A stretch of DNA of 64,000 nucleotides from Brevibacillus dissolubilis (GTDB taxonomy: Bacteria > Bacillota > Bacilli > Brevibacillales > Brevibacillaceae), in the NCBI RefSeq assembly GCF_006170445.1, contig NZ_VCNA01000009.1:62001-126000 (forward strand), read 5' to 3'. The position numbers and the translations under genes are program-made. Of this stretch, positions 17,279-25,696 are shown piece by piece. The notes under the pieces were generated by a model that worked only from the letters and a program-made list of their open reading frames with translations, had not been told where the DNA came from and did no database searches. How positions within the stretch are numbered: the stretch's first letter is position 1; each line of letters begins with the position of its first letter.

Positions 17279-18451
17279 TTAGCGTTCGAGAACGATGCTC
17301 ATGCCCATGCCACCGCCCACGCATAAGGTGGCGAGACCGCGTCTGACATCACGGCGTTTCATCTCGTGCAAAAGGGATACGACGATGCGGCTGCCAGTCG
17401 AGCCTACTGGATGACCGAGCGCGATGCCGCTGCCGTTGACATTGGTGATTTCGCGTGGCAGGTTGAGCAGCTTCTCTACGGCGAGGTACTGGGCAGCGAA
17501 GGCTTCGTTCACTTCGATCAGATCGATGTCAGCGAGTGTAAGCCCTGCTTTGGCGAGTGCTTTTTGCGTGGATGGTACAGGCCCGTAGCCCATCAGATCA
17601 GCCTCTACGCCTGCCCATGCATAAGAGACGATGCGGGCCAATGGGGTGAGTCCCAGTTCCTTGGCGCGGGATTCTTTCATCAAAATAACGGCAGATGCCC
17701 CGTCGTTGAGTCCAGATGCGTTGCCTGCGGTGACCGTTCCATCGTCGCGGAAGGATGGACGGAGCCCGGCGAGTGATTCTGCGGTTACATCGCGGCGTGG
17801 GTGCTCATCCGTGGTGACCTGGATGGTTTCTTTTCGCTTTTTCACCGGTACCGGGATGATCTCTTCTTCAAAAAAGCCGTTGTCGATGGCATCAAGCGCG
17901 TTACGATGGCTGCGGAGGGCGATCTCGTCTTGCTCTTCACGGGTGATCTTGTACAGATCAACCAATCGCTCAGCTGTCTCCCCCATGAGGATATCGTGAT
18001 GCGGGTCGGTCAAAAGCTCCCAGAGGGCATCGGTCATCTCGCCGTGCATCAGGCGTTTGCCCCAGCGTGCGCCCTTGAGGACATAGGGTGCGTTGCTCAT
18101 ACTCTCAACGCCGCCTGCGATGATGATTTCGTTGTCTCCCAAAGCAATTTGGTTGTGAGCGCTTACAATCGCCTGCATACCAGACGAGCATTGACGCTGG
18201 ACGGTGAGGCCTGTTACTTCTTTGCCAAGTCCTGCGTCAATCGCTGCGGTACGGGCGATGTTAGGCTCATCGGTGCGTTGGATACAGTTGCCAAGCACCA
18301 CTTCGTTGATCAGTGACGGATCAATTCCTGCCCGCTCGATGATCCCTCGAATCGTGATTTCTGCGAGCTTGCGTGCGGACACGTCCTTGAATTGGCCGCC
18401 AAACGAGCCGATCGGCGTACGACCGGCCGCGACGATAACGATAGGGTCCAT
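17279..18451 (-). CDS. Acetyl-CoA C-acetyltransferase (thiolase)
   Basis: Type II thiolase, which joins or splits acetoacetyl-CoA and possibly other 3-ketoacyl-CoA. 390 residues with nucleophile Cys88 ('QRQCSSGMQA'), His347 in 'GHPVGSTGSR' and the second Cys377 in 'CVGGGMG', all intact. 'NEAFA' is also present. GGGGAGG precedes the ATG. It follows the PrmA-like gene on the same strand by 57 bases. Whether it serves beta-oxidation or acetoacetyl-CoA synthesis cannot be decided. Confidence 0.94.
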   Translation of the reverse strand: MDPIVIVAAGRTPIGSFGGQFKDVSARKLAEITIRGIIERAGIDPSLINEVVLGNCIQRTDEPNIARTAAIDAGLGKEVTGLTVQRQCSSGMQAIVSAHNQIALGDNEIIIAGGVESMSNAPYVLKGARWGKRLMHGEMTDALWELLTDPHHDILMGETAERLVDLYKITREEQDEIALRSHRNALDAIDNGFFEEEIIPVPVKKRKETIQVTTDEHPRRDVTAESLAGLRPSFRDDGTVTAGNASGLNDGASAVILMKESRAKELGLTPLARIVSYAWAGVEADLMGYGPVPSTQKALAKAGLTLADIDLIEVNEAFAAQYLAVEKLLNLPREITNVNGSGIALGHPVGSTGSRIVVSLLHEMKRRDVRRGLATLCVGGGMGMSIVLER

Positions 18452-18508
18452 ATGTACATCCTCCCCATAAATTGAAGTGTGGTTTGTTGTTTTCTCGTCT
18501 CTATTTTC

Positions 18509-19444
18509 TCACAATTTACACAAAAGTGTAACCCACTCTTCACTTTGACGGCGTGCCAATACACGGTAACCGATCTGACCGAATGCTTTTTCGACATCTG
18601 CCTCATTCCACTCGACCATGCCGGAGAGGATCAGCGTGCCACCTGGTTTCATGATGTTTTGCACGAGTGGCAGCATCGAGATATCCTCGTCACCGCCGAT
18701 ATTGATGAAAATCATGTCGGCCTGCTCAGGCAGTCCCATCGCCGTCTGCGCATCCGGCTGGCTGGCGTCTCCGATGATCACCTCAATCGCTGTATCTGGC
18801 AGGTTGTTCAGCCCGAGATTATGACGGATCTCATAATCAGATTCTGGATTGATGTCGATGGCATAGACAGGCTGCTCTGCGCCCTGAAGTGCACAGTAGA
18901 TCGAGAGAATCCCTGATCCTGCACCAATATCGATGATGGTCTGCCCTGCGAGGTCGTCCATTTCTTGTAAGAATAAAAGGATATCCTGTGTCGTACCGTG
19001 ATAGCCTGTTCCAAAAGCCGCTCCCGGATCAATCCACAGGATGTTGTCATGGGCTTCTGTCTCTTCTGCAGGTGTCCATGATGGGGCGATCAGCCACTTC
19101 CCTACTTGGACGGGCTGGAACTGGTCCTTCCAGGATTCATTTTCTTCTTCTACTTTTTCGGTGGTGATCAGTTGGACTTGTCCGTCATATTGGCCGAGAT
19201 AGGTCAGCAGGCGGGCTGTGTGTGCTTCTTCGGTGTCGGTGATTGGCTCGAAGACGTAAGCGGTCAGCGGTGCATCCGTGCGTTCGGCGTAGTCATAGCC
19301 GTTGTCCGTGGTGATCACCTCGACTTGCGGTTCAATCCAGCCAAGGGTGTAGTCGGTGGCAAGGATGTCGAGCGAGAAGATTTCTTCGAGAGTCTGTGGG
19401 AGATGCAGAGTGTATTTGAGCCAGTAGGTAGTGGTGTCAGACAT
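18509..19444 (-). CDS. PrmA-like protein methyltransferase, divergent
   Basis: 311 residues, the length of ribosomal protein L11 methyltransferase. The PrmA pattern is present: N-terminal ferredoxin-like domain, 'IDPGAAFGTGYHGTTQ' (compare the PrmA 'DPGMAFGTGTH') and the SAM loop 'IIDIGAGSGILSIYCA'. However, the substrate-pocket motif is 'FINIGGDEDI' instead of the usual 'ANILA' type. Start at 19444 is set by GGAGGAACC; the frame opens 11 codons earlier. PrmA normally sits next to dnaJ, but here it is beside a thiolase. It may be a paralogue with another target. Confidence 0.75.
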   Translation of the reverse strand: MSDTTTYWLKYTLHLPQTLEEIFSLDILATDYTLGWIEPQVEVITTDNGYDYAERTDAPLTAYVFEPITDTEEAHTARLLTYLGQYDGQVQLITTEKVEEENESWKDQFQPVQVGKWLIAPSWTPAEETEAHDNILWIDPGAAFGTGYHGTTQDILLFLQEMDDLAGQTIIDIGAGSGILSIYCALQGAEQPVYAIDINPESDYEIRHNLGLNNLPDTAIEVIIGDASQPDAQTAMGLPEQADMIFINIGGDEDISMLPLVQNIMKPGGTLILSGMVEWNEADVEKAFGQIGYRVLARRQSEEWVTLLCKL

Positions 19445-19530
19445 GGGTTGGTTCCTCCGTAAGTTTTCTGGAAACAAACTCTGTGATTTGATATTGTAAA
19501 ATCAAAAAATTGGTAGTGGGAGGGAATCTT

Positions 19531-20343
19531 ATTCAATTCTTGTTTTGGAATATAAGAAAAAAAAACACAGTTACAGAACTTGTAGATTTATGTAGAGAAT
19601 ACAATGTTGATGTTCTAATTCTAAGTGAGACGGAAGGATTAGATGTTAATTCTCTAATCAATGAACTCAAATCAGTAAATGAGGACTTTCAGATAGGATC
19701 ACTGATCTCCACGGAAAGGATTCTTATCATACATGCTTTTCCAGGTCTTGTTACGCCCATTAAAGATAGTAAGCACTTCTCCGTATATAGATACCAAAAT
19801 GACAATGTTCTATTTTTACTGGTTGGTGTTCATTTACCTAGTAAACGAGAAAAGAACGAGAAAGACCAGTTATCGTATGCCACCAAAGTCATTAGAGAAA
19901 TTGAGGATCTTGAAAAACAATTCAATACTTTGGAAACCGTTATTGTAGGTGATTTTAACATGAATCCCTTTGAAGATGGAATGGTCTCTTGTGATGGGTT
20001 CCATGCTATCATGTGTAAGGAGACAGCATTAGCTCAGAGTAGAAAAATTGATGGTTACAAAAAGTATTTCTTTTATAATCCATCTTGGCATATTCATGGA
20101 AAGGCAACTCACGAAACCCTGGGGTCTTACTATTATAGAAATAACCAATCGATCGTTCACTTTTGGAACATGTTTGATCAAGTAATCATTCGTCCAAAAC
20201 TAATTGAATATTTCCCACTGAATGATCTAAAAATCATAACACATATCAATCGTACTGGAATAAAACTAGTAAATAAAAAAGGAAGACCCGATGCTTCCAG
20301 GTACTCTGATCATCTTCCAATCACATTTAAACTTACTATTTAG
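19531..20343 (+). CDS. Endonuclease/exonuclease/phosphatase-family protein
   Basis: About 270 residues of the EEP (DNase I / AP endonuclease-like) fold. Metal and catalytic signatures appear in order: 'FLFWNIRKKN' (Asn), 'VLILSETEG' (Glu), 'VGDFNMNP' (Asp/Asn), 'MFDQVII' and the terminal 'YSDHLPI' (Asp-His). All are intact, so it is probably active on nucleic acid or a phosphoester. No ATG fits: GGGAGGG at 19518-19524 is six bases from an ATT codon that gives the usual EEP N-terminus; TTG at 19510 or 19540 are alternatives. AT-rich, forming a two-gene unit with the next gene. Confidence 0.8.
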   Translation: MQFLFWNIRKKNTVTELVDLCREYNVDVLILSETEGLDVNSLINELKSVNEDFQIGSLISTERILIIHAFPGLVTPIKDSKHFSVYRYQNDNVLFLLVGVHLPSKREKNEKDQLSYATKVIREIEDLEKQFNTLETVIVGDFNMNPFEDGMVSCDGFHAIMCKETALAQSRKIDGYKKYFFYNPSWHIHGKATHETLGSYYYRNNQSIVHFWNMFDQVIIRPKLIEYFPLNDLKIITHINRTGIKLVNKKGRPDASRYSDHLPITFKLTI

Positions 20344-20354
20344 GAGGAAAAGAC

Positions 20355-20831
20355 ATGGACTTATGGGGAAATTTAAATCTTAAAGACGACAATCACCATG
20401 TCGTAATCAGCATTCTGCAAGAGCAAGCAAAGTTGCTTGAGAACAAAACAGAATCTGTACTGAAAGTCAGACTTGAGACTGTTAATTTACTTCCAAAAAT
20501 GATTTCGGATTCAACTTATCCCTCCTTGGAAAAACAAAAAAAACCGAGATACCCTATCGCTACCAATTTCAACATTGTATCACCAGGCTTGGATAACTAT
20601 ACGTATACATTATTTACTGTTTATCATAATCCCGAAACCGAATTTCCTGTAGAACTTGATACTAGTATTGAAGAAGTTGCTCCTCATACACCCTGCGATA
20701 ATGAAAGGGAGTTTCTAAACCATCTGCACTTGGTGCTTAGCAGCGAAAAGGTTACAAATGCCATTAAAACCATCTATTCTAAAAGTAAAACGCTGAAAGC
20801 TGAAGTCCGAAAGAGTGATTTCTTTTTCTAA
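20355..20831 (+). CDS. Unknown 158-aa protein paired with the EEP nuclease
   Basis: No recognised domain, signal peptide or membrane span. Mixed charged helical start ('HHVVISILQEQAKLLENKTESVLKVR') and a middle that looks like beta strands. TAGGAGGAAAAGAC precedes the ATG, 11 bases after the nuclease stop, so the two are cotranscribed. The same low GC as the nuclease, against mid-GC neighbours, suggests they arrived together. It could be an inhibitor, specificity partner or immunity protein; this is speculation from the pairing alone. Confidence 0.75.
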   Translation: MDLWGNLNLKDDNHHVVISILQEQAKLLENKTESVLKVRLETVNLLPKMISDSTYPSLEKQKKPRYPIATNFNIVSPGLDNYTYTLFTVYHNPETEFPVELDTSIEEVAPHTPCDNEREFLNHLHLVLSSEKVTNAIKTIYSKSKTLKAEVRKSDFFF

Positions 20832-20840
20832 AGTCGAAGC

Positions 20841-20865
20841 GACCGCTCACTCCGCGGTCTTTTTT
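20841..20865 (+). terminator. Terminator of the EEP nuclease unit
   Basis: GACCGC pairs with GCGGTC around a seven-base loop and is followed by T6. It closes the AT-rich island. Confidence 0.8.
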
Positions 20866-20935
20866 CATATTCCCCCCTCCCCCCTTCTCGTGATAAGATA
20901 AATCGGATAAGAGTTAGACAGGAGGTCCACCATCT

Positions 20936-21052
20936 ATGTTTGATGAATTTTTCTTCCGTCGCCGTAAAAACAACGGTATCTTCTATATGATGATCGGTTT
21001 TATCGTGCTGGGCATCGCGATGATGGCTGCCGGCGTTTATTTTATGATGTAA
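20936..21052 (+). CDS. Small membrane protein, 38 aa (short ORF)
   Basis: ATG preceded by ACAGGAGGTCCACCATCT, a strong ribosome site at normal spacing, ending TAA. The N-terminus 'MFDEFFFRRRKNNG' is amphipathic and basic, then one hydrophobic span 'IFYMMIGFIVLGIAMMAAGVYFMM'. This predicts a single-span small protein with the basic end inside. It lies alone between the nuclease island and csaB. Unrecognised. Confidence 0.7.
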   Translation: MFDEFFFRRRKNNGIFYMMIGFIVLGIAMMAAGVYFMM

Positions 21053-21195
21053 ATAAGGCATTTGGGAAGGCGTTTTGGACAAGATGTTGTCAGTTGCCCC
21101 GAGGCCGCTGTGTTGCTTTACTTCCTCATGAATTCTCTATTATACTTGGGGATGTGACTATTTTTGTACGTATGCAAAAGAAAGAAGGTTCTCGC

Positions 21196-22296
21196 ATGGC
21201 TCGAATTCTGATCTCTGGCTATTATGGCTTTAATAATGCCGGAGACGATGTTGTACTCTATGGAATCATTACCTCGCTCAGACGCGAACAACCTCATATA
21301 GAACTGTCAGTGTTGTCCAATACGCCTGAGAAGACAACATCGTTATTTGGGATTCCTGCTTTTGATCGTTGGAAGCTGCCGACGATTGTGCGTCAGCTGA
21401 AGCAAAGCGACCTGCTCGTGATGGGTGGCGGAACCTTGATGCAGGACGTAACCAGTCCGCGAAGCGTGCTGTACTATCTGGGGATCGTGACGATTGCCAA
21501 GCTCCTTGGTCTGCCTGTCGTCTTCTACGCACAAGGGTTTGGTCCGATCCTAAAGCCGATCAGCCGGTTTCTGATCAAAAATGTGGTCAACCAAGTTGAT
21601 ATCATCACCGTACGTGACTATGAATCGGGTGAAGATTTCAAGGCTTGCGGGGTGCGGGCTCCACTGCATGTGACCGCTGACCCGGCCTTGACGATTCTCC
21701 CTCAAGATATTTCGGACGAGCGCGGACGCGAACTCGTCTCCCAGCTGTTCTCTGATCTCTCCCGTCCGCTGGTAATCTTCTCCGTTCGAAGCTGGAAGTC
21801 GGAGGAGCGGTTTAAGCAGGTGATTGCCGAAGCCGCTGATTTTTATCAGGAGCAGGGCTGGAACGTGCTGTTTTTGCCGATGCACGTCCCAAGCGACATC
21901 GCTCCCTCCAAGGAGATTCTCTCCCTGATGAAGCAGGACGGCGCACAGATCTTGGAGGAGCCAGTCTCCTTCCACGAGATCATGAGTCTCTTGAAGCAAT
22001 CCCAGTATGTCGTAGGAATGCGTCTGCACTCACTGATTCTCGCTTGTATGCTGGGCATTCCGTTCACCGGAATCTCGTACGACCCCAAGATCGATCGGTT
22101 CGTCGAGCGCGCGGGCATGCCGTGTGCCGGACATATCAAGGATCTGACGAGTGAGTGCCTGATTCCTCTGCTGCAGGAGCGTACCACCAATCTGGAGCGG
22201 GAGCGCAAAACCATCCAAGAGACTTCACACCTGCTGCATACCGAAGCGATGAAAAGCAGTGAACTGGTACTAAAAGCATTGGCGCGGGCCAAATAG
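21196..22296 (+). CDS. csaB: Polysaccharide pyruvyl transferase CsaB
   Basis: Adds pyruvate ketals to secondary wall polymer, the ligand of SLH-domain surface proteins. 366 residues: 'ILISGYYGFNNAGDDVVLYG' (shown as a landmark: 'GYYGFNNAGDD'), 'LVMGGGTLMQD', 'FYAQGFGPI', 'ADPALT' and the C-terminal 'VGMRLHSLILA' with 'SYDPKI', all typical of CsaB. Start at 21196 fits the GAAGG site; the longer frame has no site. Followed after 13 bases by a methyltransferase. No SLH protein is in the window, so its clients lie elsewhere. Confidence 0.92.
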   Translation: MARILISGYYGFNNAGDDVVLYGIITSLRREQPHIELSVLSNTPEKTTSLFGIPAFDRWKLPTIVRQLKQSDLLVMGGGTLMQDVTSPRSVLYYLGIVTIAKLLGLPVVFYAQGFGPILKPISRFLIKNVVNQVDIITVRDYESGEDFKACGVRAPLHVTADPALTILPQDISDERGRELVSQLFSDLSRPLVIFSVRSWKSEERFKQVIAEAADFYQEQGWNVLFLPMHVPSDIAPSKEILSLMKQDGAQILEEPVSFHEIMSLLKQSQYVVGMRLHSLILACMLGIPFTGISYDPKIDRFVERAGMPCAGHIKDLTSECLIPLLQERTTNLERERKTIQETSHLLHTEAMKSSELVLKALARAK

Positions 22297-22309
22297 GAGG
22301 ATATGCGCT

Positions 22310-23158
22310 TTGTCTATTGCCACACAAACCTTGCTTGCTCTCAATAAAATGTTTCCGCTCCCGGTTCATCCATTCAACCTCGCCAATGACGGCAAGATGA
22401 CCTACACCGAATGGCAGTTCCAAAAAGGGAGCGCCACCATCGAGTTTTTCCTCCCGTTTCACTCTCAGCAGGAGATGTTTACGGGCAAAGCGGTGCTTGA
22501 TATCGGCTGTGGCGGCGGTGGGAAGACCTGCTACTATGCCACCTACAAGCCAAGCAAAATCGTCGGGATCGACATCGTGCCGCACTATGCGGACGAAGCC
22601 AACGCATTTGCCAAGGAAAAAGGCTTAGACGATATCGCCCACTTCGTCACCGGAGATTCAGCGGCCATGCCGTTTGAGGATGAATCCTTTGACACGATCA
22701 TCATGAACGATGCGATGGAGCATGTCGGTGAGCCGGAGAAGACACTGGAAGAGTGCTTCCGTGTTCTCAAAAAAGGCGGTCATATCTATATCAACTTCCC
22801 GCCGTACTACCATCCGTTCGGTGCCCACCTCTCCGATGCCATCGGAATTCCATGGGTGCATTCCATCTTCCCGGAGCATGCGTTGATCCAAGCGTACAAG
22901 CAATTGGTCAAGCCATTGCCAGACGGTGAGGAGCGGATCGGCTTTCGCTTCAGCACCAATGAAATGGGGCAGGAGACCATCAGCTATATCAACCGCATGA
23001 CCATCTCCCGATTCCGCCGCATTCAGCAGGGCGTGAAGCATCCGTCCGTATATGAGCGCGAGATTCCGTTGCGTAATCAGCTGGCAGGTCTTGCGAAGCT
23101 CCCTGGATTCCGTGAGTATTTTGTCAAGATGGTCGTCTGTGTCTATCGAAAAGAATAG
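22310..23158 (+). CDS. Class I SAM-dependent methyltransferase
   Basis: 282 residues with a Rossmann core: motif I 'VLDIGCGGGGKT', motif II 'IVGIDIVPHY', 'HFVTGDSAAMPFEDESFD' and 'MNDAMEHV', then 'FRVLKKGGHIYINFPPYYHP'. The start is TTG at 22310, nine bases after AGGAGG; the nearer ATG is out of frame and soon hits a stop. Downstream of csaB, so a role in surface polymer modification is plausible. Substrate unknown. Confidence 0.85.
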   Translation: MSIATQTLLALNKMFPLPVHPFNLANDGKMTYTEWQFQKGSATIEFFLPFHSQQEMFTGKAVLDIGCGGGGKTCYYATYKPSKIVGIDIVPHYADEANAFAKEKGLDDIAHFVTGDSAAMPFEDESFDTIIMNDAMEHVGEPEKTLEECFRVLKKGGHIYINFPPYYHPFGAHLSDAIGIPWVHSIFPEHALIQAYKQLVKPLPDGEERIGFRFSTNEMGQETISYINRMTISRFRRIQQGVKHPSVYEREIPLRNQLAGLAKLPGFREYFVKMVVCVYRKE

Positions 23159-23170
23159 TTCATCTGACTC

Positions 23171-23199
23171 AGCCGTGGAGGTATAGCTCCGCGGCTTTT
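23171..23199 (+). terminator. Terminator after csaB unit
   Basis: AGCCGTGGAG pairs with CTCCGCGGCT (one G-T) around a five-base loop, followed by TTTTC. Confidence 0.75.
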
Positions 23200-23228
23200 C
23201 TGTCTATAGTAGAATAGGGAGGTGTCGC

Positions 23229-24290
23229 ATGATGCGCCATCCGGCTATTTCTGCTTGGCAGTTTTTCGGACTGTTTGCGGTGTCTTTTGTGACCGTTCCC
23301 TTGTCGCTGATGCCCAACGGTATTTTTCATACAGCAAAACAGGATGCTTGGATCGGACTTTTGATTGGTTTTTCGATGAGTTTTCTTTTACTGCTGGGCT
23401 TGTTTTGGCTTACCCTGCGTCAAAAGGTAGATAAGGAGCCGCCCGCACGCCTTTCGGTCATTCACCGCTTCTTTTTGGCTGTTCATTTTCTGTTTCTGCT
23501 TGTAGTAACCATCGTGACGGTACGTAATTTCATCGAGGTGGTGCACGGGTACTTTTTGGTGGAGACTCCGATGATTGTCCTCTCTTTTATCCTACTTTTG
23601 ACAGCTGGCTATGCGGCATGGACCGGTCTGTCTTCGATCATGCGTCTCGGAAGCCTTGTGTTCCTGTTTGCGGCGACGATTATCATGTTGATGCCGCTGA
23701 CTGTACTCGAGGAAGTGGAAATCAGGCAATTCATGCCCATTCTTGCTCAGCCGCCCCTATCGATTGCCTATGCAGCTTGGCAGTCCTTTGGAATGTGCTC
23801 GGAGTATCTGTTCCTGTTCTTCTTTGTTCCTTATATCAAATTTCCTACGAAGCGGCGTATCGCTGTCTATGTAGCCAGCATGCTGATGGGGTTCTTGCTG
23901 TTGCTGAGTATGGTTATCCAGATTTTTTTTGTGTTCGGGCCGCATCTGGCAGGCAGTCTGTTGATTCCAGCGGTAGAATTGGTCAAGTATATTACCCTGT
24001 ATGAGTTCTGGGAACGGGTCGACGTCGCTCTCGTAGCGGTCTGGACGGTGATGATCACCATCAAAACAGGGGCATTGCTGTGGCTGTGCCATAAGCATCT
24101 GGGAGTTATTTTCGGCTTGAAAGACAGCAAGGGGCTGGTGGTTCCGCTTGTATTGATGATGAGCCCGTTATCGATTATGTTCAGTGACAATGTCTCGGAG
24201 TTTATGTTTTTCTATCATCATTTGTATGTGTATATCGTGCTGATTGGAGCCATCAGCTATATAGGAACAGGCAAAGCCACGTTGACATGA
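23229..24290 (+). CDS. Orphan GerB-type permease
   Basis: 353 residues with about ten membrane spans. The N-terminus 'AISAWQFFGLFAVSFVTVPLSLMPN' and the internal 'KQDAWIGLLIGFSMSFLLL' match the GerB/endospore germination permease family. GGGAGGTG stands before the ATG. No A or C subunit gene accompanies it on this strand; the next genes are a convergent, complete B-A-C-D operon. It might supply an alternative B subunit to that receptor. No unusual residues are visible. Confidence 0.85.
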   Translation: MMRHPAISAWQFFGLFAVSFVTVPLSLMPNGIFHTAKQDAWIGLLIGFSMSFLLLLGLFWLTLRQKVDKEPPARLSVIHRFFLAVHFLFLLVVTIVTVRNFIEVVHGYFLVETPMIVLSFILLLTAGYAAWTGLSSIMRLGSLVFLFAATIIMLMPLTVLEEVEIRQFMPILAQPPLSIAYAAWQSFGMCSEYLFLFFFVPYIKFPTKRRIAVYVASMLMGFLLLLSMVIQIFFVFGPHLAGSLLIPAVELVKYITLYEFWERVDVALVAVWTVMITIKTGALLWLCHKHLGVIFGLKDSKGLVVPLVLMMSPLSIMFSDNVSEFMFFYHHLYVYIVLIGAISYIGTGKATLT

Positions 24291-24304
24291 GGCTTTGCCT
24301 GTTT
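24266..24304. terminator. Bidirectional terminator overlapping the orphan gerB end
   Basis: AACAGGCAAAGCC pairs perfectly with GGCTTTGCCTGTT (13 bp). The gerB stop codon lies in the loop. It also ends the convergent Ger operon after the small D-type gene. Confidence 0.85.
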
Positions 24305-24314
24305 CTTATTTCCG

Positions 24315-24518
24315 CTATTTCCATTCGGGGAAGATCACGTAGACAGGGCTTGGTAGTTCGATCCCTCCAATAAACAGCAAGCCGACCATCCAGGCCAGAA
24401 CCATCCAGCCCAAGACAACCTTACTCTCCCGCTTCAGCCCCTTTGCCCACCAGTACGTAATCTGCTGCAGGGTGAGCACCACTATGAGAATCGTGAAAAA
24501 AAACATCTGCATCCACAT
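24315..24518 (-). CDS. Small two-span protein of the Ger operon (D-type subunit)
   Basis: 67 residues with two hydrophobic segments ('MFFFTILIVVLTLQQITYWW' region and 'VVLGWMVLAWMVGLLFIGGI') split by a basic loop 'AKGLKRESK'. Small D proteins of about this size with two spans are encoded beside some Bacillus Ger operons and modulate germination. The start overlaps the GerC stop (TAATG), so it is translationally coupled as fourth gene. Assignment rests on size, topology and position. Confidence 0.75.
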   Translation of the reverse strand: MWMQMFFFTILIVVLTLQQITYWWAKGLKRESKVVLGWMVLAWMVGLLFIGGIELPSPVYVIFPEWK

Positions 24519-25696
24519 TATTTTTTCACCTCATCATCCGGCAAGGCAAGCGGTGGGCCTGTCACACCGATCTCCCGGACATTGGCGTTAATGCTCCATT
24601 GGACTTTTTGCTTGGTGAACAGCTTGGGCCATTGCTTCTCGATCTTTTTCCAGTAGGTGGGATTACTGCGGTAGATTAAGGTGCCAAGCCCGATGCTGTC
24701 TGCTTTGTATTGCTTTTGCAGCGATTTGAGCAGCTTGTCGTAGCCATCCTTGAGCTGTTGCCGAAACTCTTTATTGATCTGTGAGACGTATTTCGGATTG
24801 GAGAGATCCAGATTGGTAGTGTTCTCGGTGATGTGGCCGGTTGCTTGTACCTTGTATTGGAACTGGGGCTCGTCCCCTTGGATTTTGACATCCCCTTTGG
24901 TCTGGAGCTTACCCAGTTGTATCGAGATGTGCCCAGGCACATCATCCAGATGAACCTTGATAATCCCCAGCGTCGTGCGACCCAGCAGGCTGTTAAGAAG
25001 CATCGCCTGCCCCTCATCCACATAGCCCACCAGCTTAAAATCTCTGAAGATCGCAATGCTTTCCAAGGTGGTGTGTGAGTGCTCCACTCCCCTCCTGGAG
25101 AACGCTGACGCCACCGGTTGTACCCCTGGTGTCGTCGCCATTATGAAAAAGTCCCGCATGGTCGTCGGAGTATCGCCCTTGCGTGTAATCATCTCGCGGA
25201 ACACCTCTGAGGGGAAAGGCTCCAGATCGTATTTCATCGAGATCATTTCCCTGGCATCCATGCCTTTGGTGAAAACGAGCATGGTACGGAGGCGGTTTTT
25301 TGGATTGCGGGAGATCGTGTCGAGGATGGGTTTGATTCCTTTCTTCGCCAAGGATTCTCCAATCATCAGCACACGCCTGTGGGCAACCGACATGTCACGG
25401 GAGAGTTGACGTTCCCCTTCGATCCGCATCTCGTCCAGATTTCTTCCGGTGGTGTGCAAGGTCATGTAGGGCTTCTCCCCTTTGCCACCCGGAGAGGAGC
25501 CCGCCTGTCCCCCACCCATTTTGACTGGCACCGCCACTTGGATATATGACGTGTAGGTACCTTCCTTTTTGCCCTTATCCATCGCGGTCAGCATGACGAA
25601 AGCAACGTCATTGATCTCACGCCGGTCCCAGCAACCGCCCAGCAGCGTGCTTGTGAGTAACAGAAGTACGGAAAAAAGATAAGCTGACGTTCTCAT
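24518..25696 (-). CDS. GerC-type germinant receptor lipoprotein
   Basis: 392 residues with a lipoprotein signal ending 'TLLGGCWDRREIND', the classic Ger(x)C opening. Further family blocks: 'AHRRVLMIGESLAKKGI', 'RLRTMLVFTKG', 'RRGVEHSHTTLESIAIFRDFKLVGY' and the C-terminal 'YKADSIGLGTLIYRSNPTYWK'. A Gly/Ser-rich insert lies near residue 60. Overlaps the A subunit gene by four bases and the D-type gene by one base. Confidence 0.94.
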   Translation of the reverse strand: MRTSAYLFSVLLLLTSTLLGGCWDRREINDVAFVMLTAMDKGKKEGTYTSYIQVAVPVKMGGGQAGSSPGGKGEKPYMTLHTTGRNLDEMRIEGERQLSRDMSVAHRRVLMIGESLAKKGIKPILDTISRNPKNRLRTMLVFTKGMDAREMISMKYDLEPFPSEVFREMITRKGDTPTTMRDFFIMATTPGVQPVASAFSRRGVEHSHTTLESIAIFRDFKLVGYVDEGQAMLLNSLLGRTTLGIIKVHLDDVPGHISIQLGKLQTKGDVKIQGDEPQFQYKVQATGHITENTTNLDLSNPKYVSQINKEFRQQLKDGYDKLLKSLQKQYKADSIGLGTLIYRSNPTYWKKIEKQWPKLFTKQKVQWSINANVREIGVTGPPLALPDDEVKK

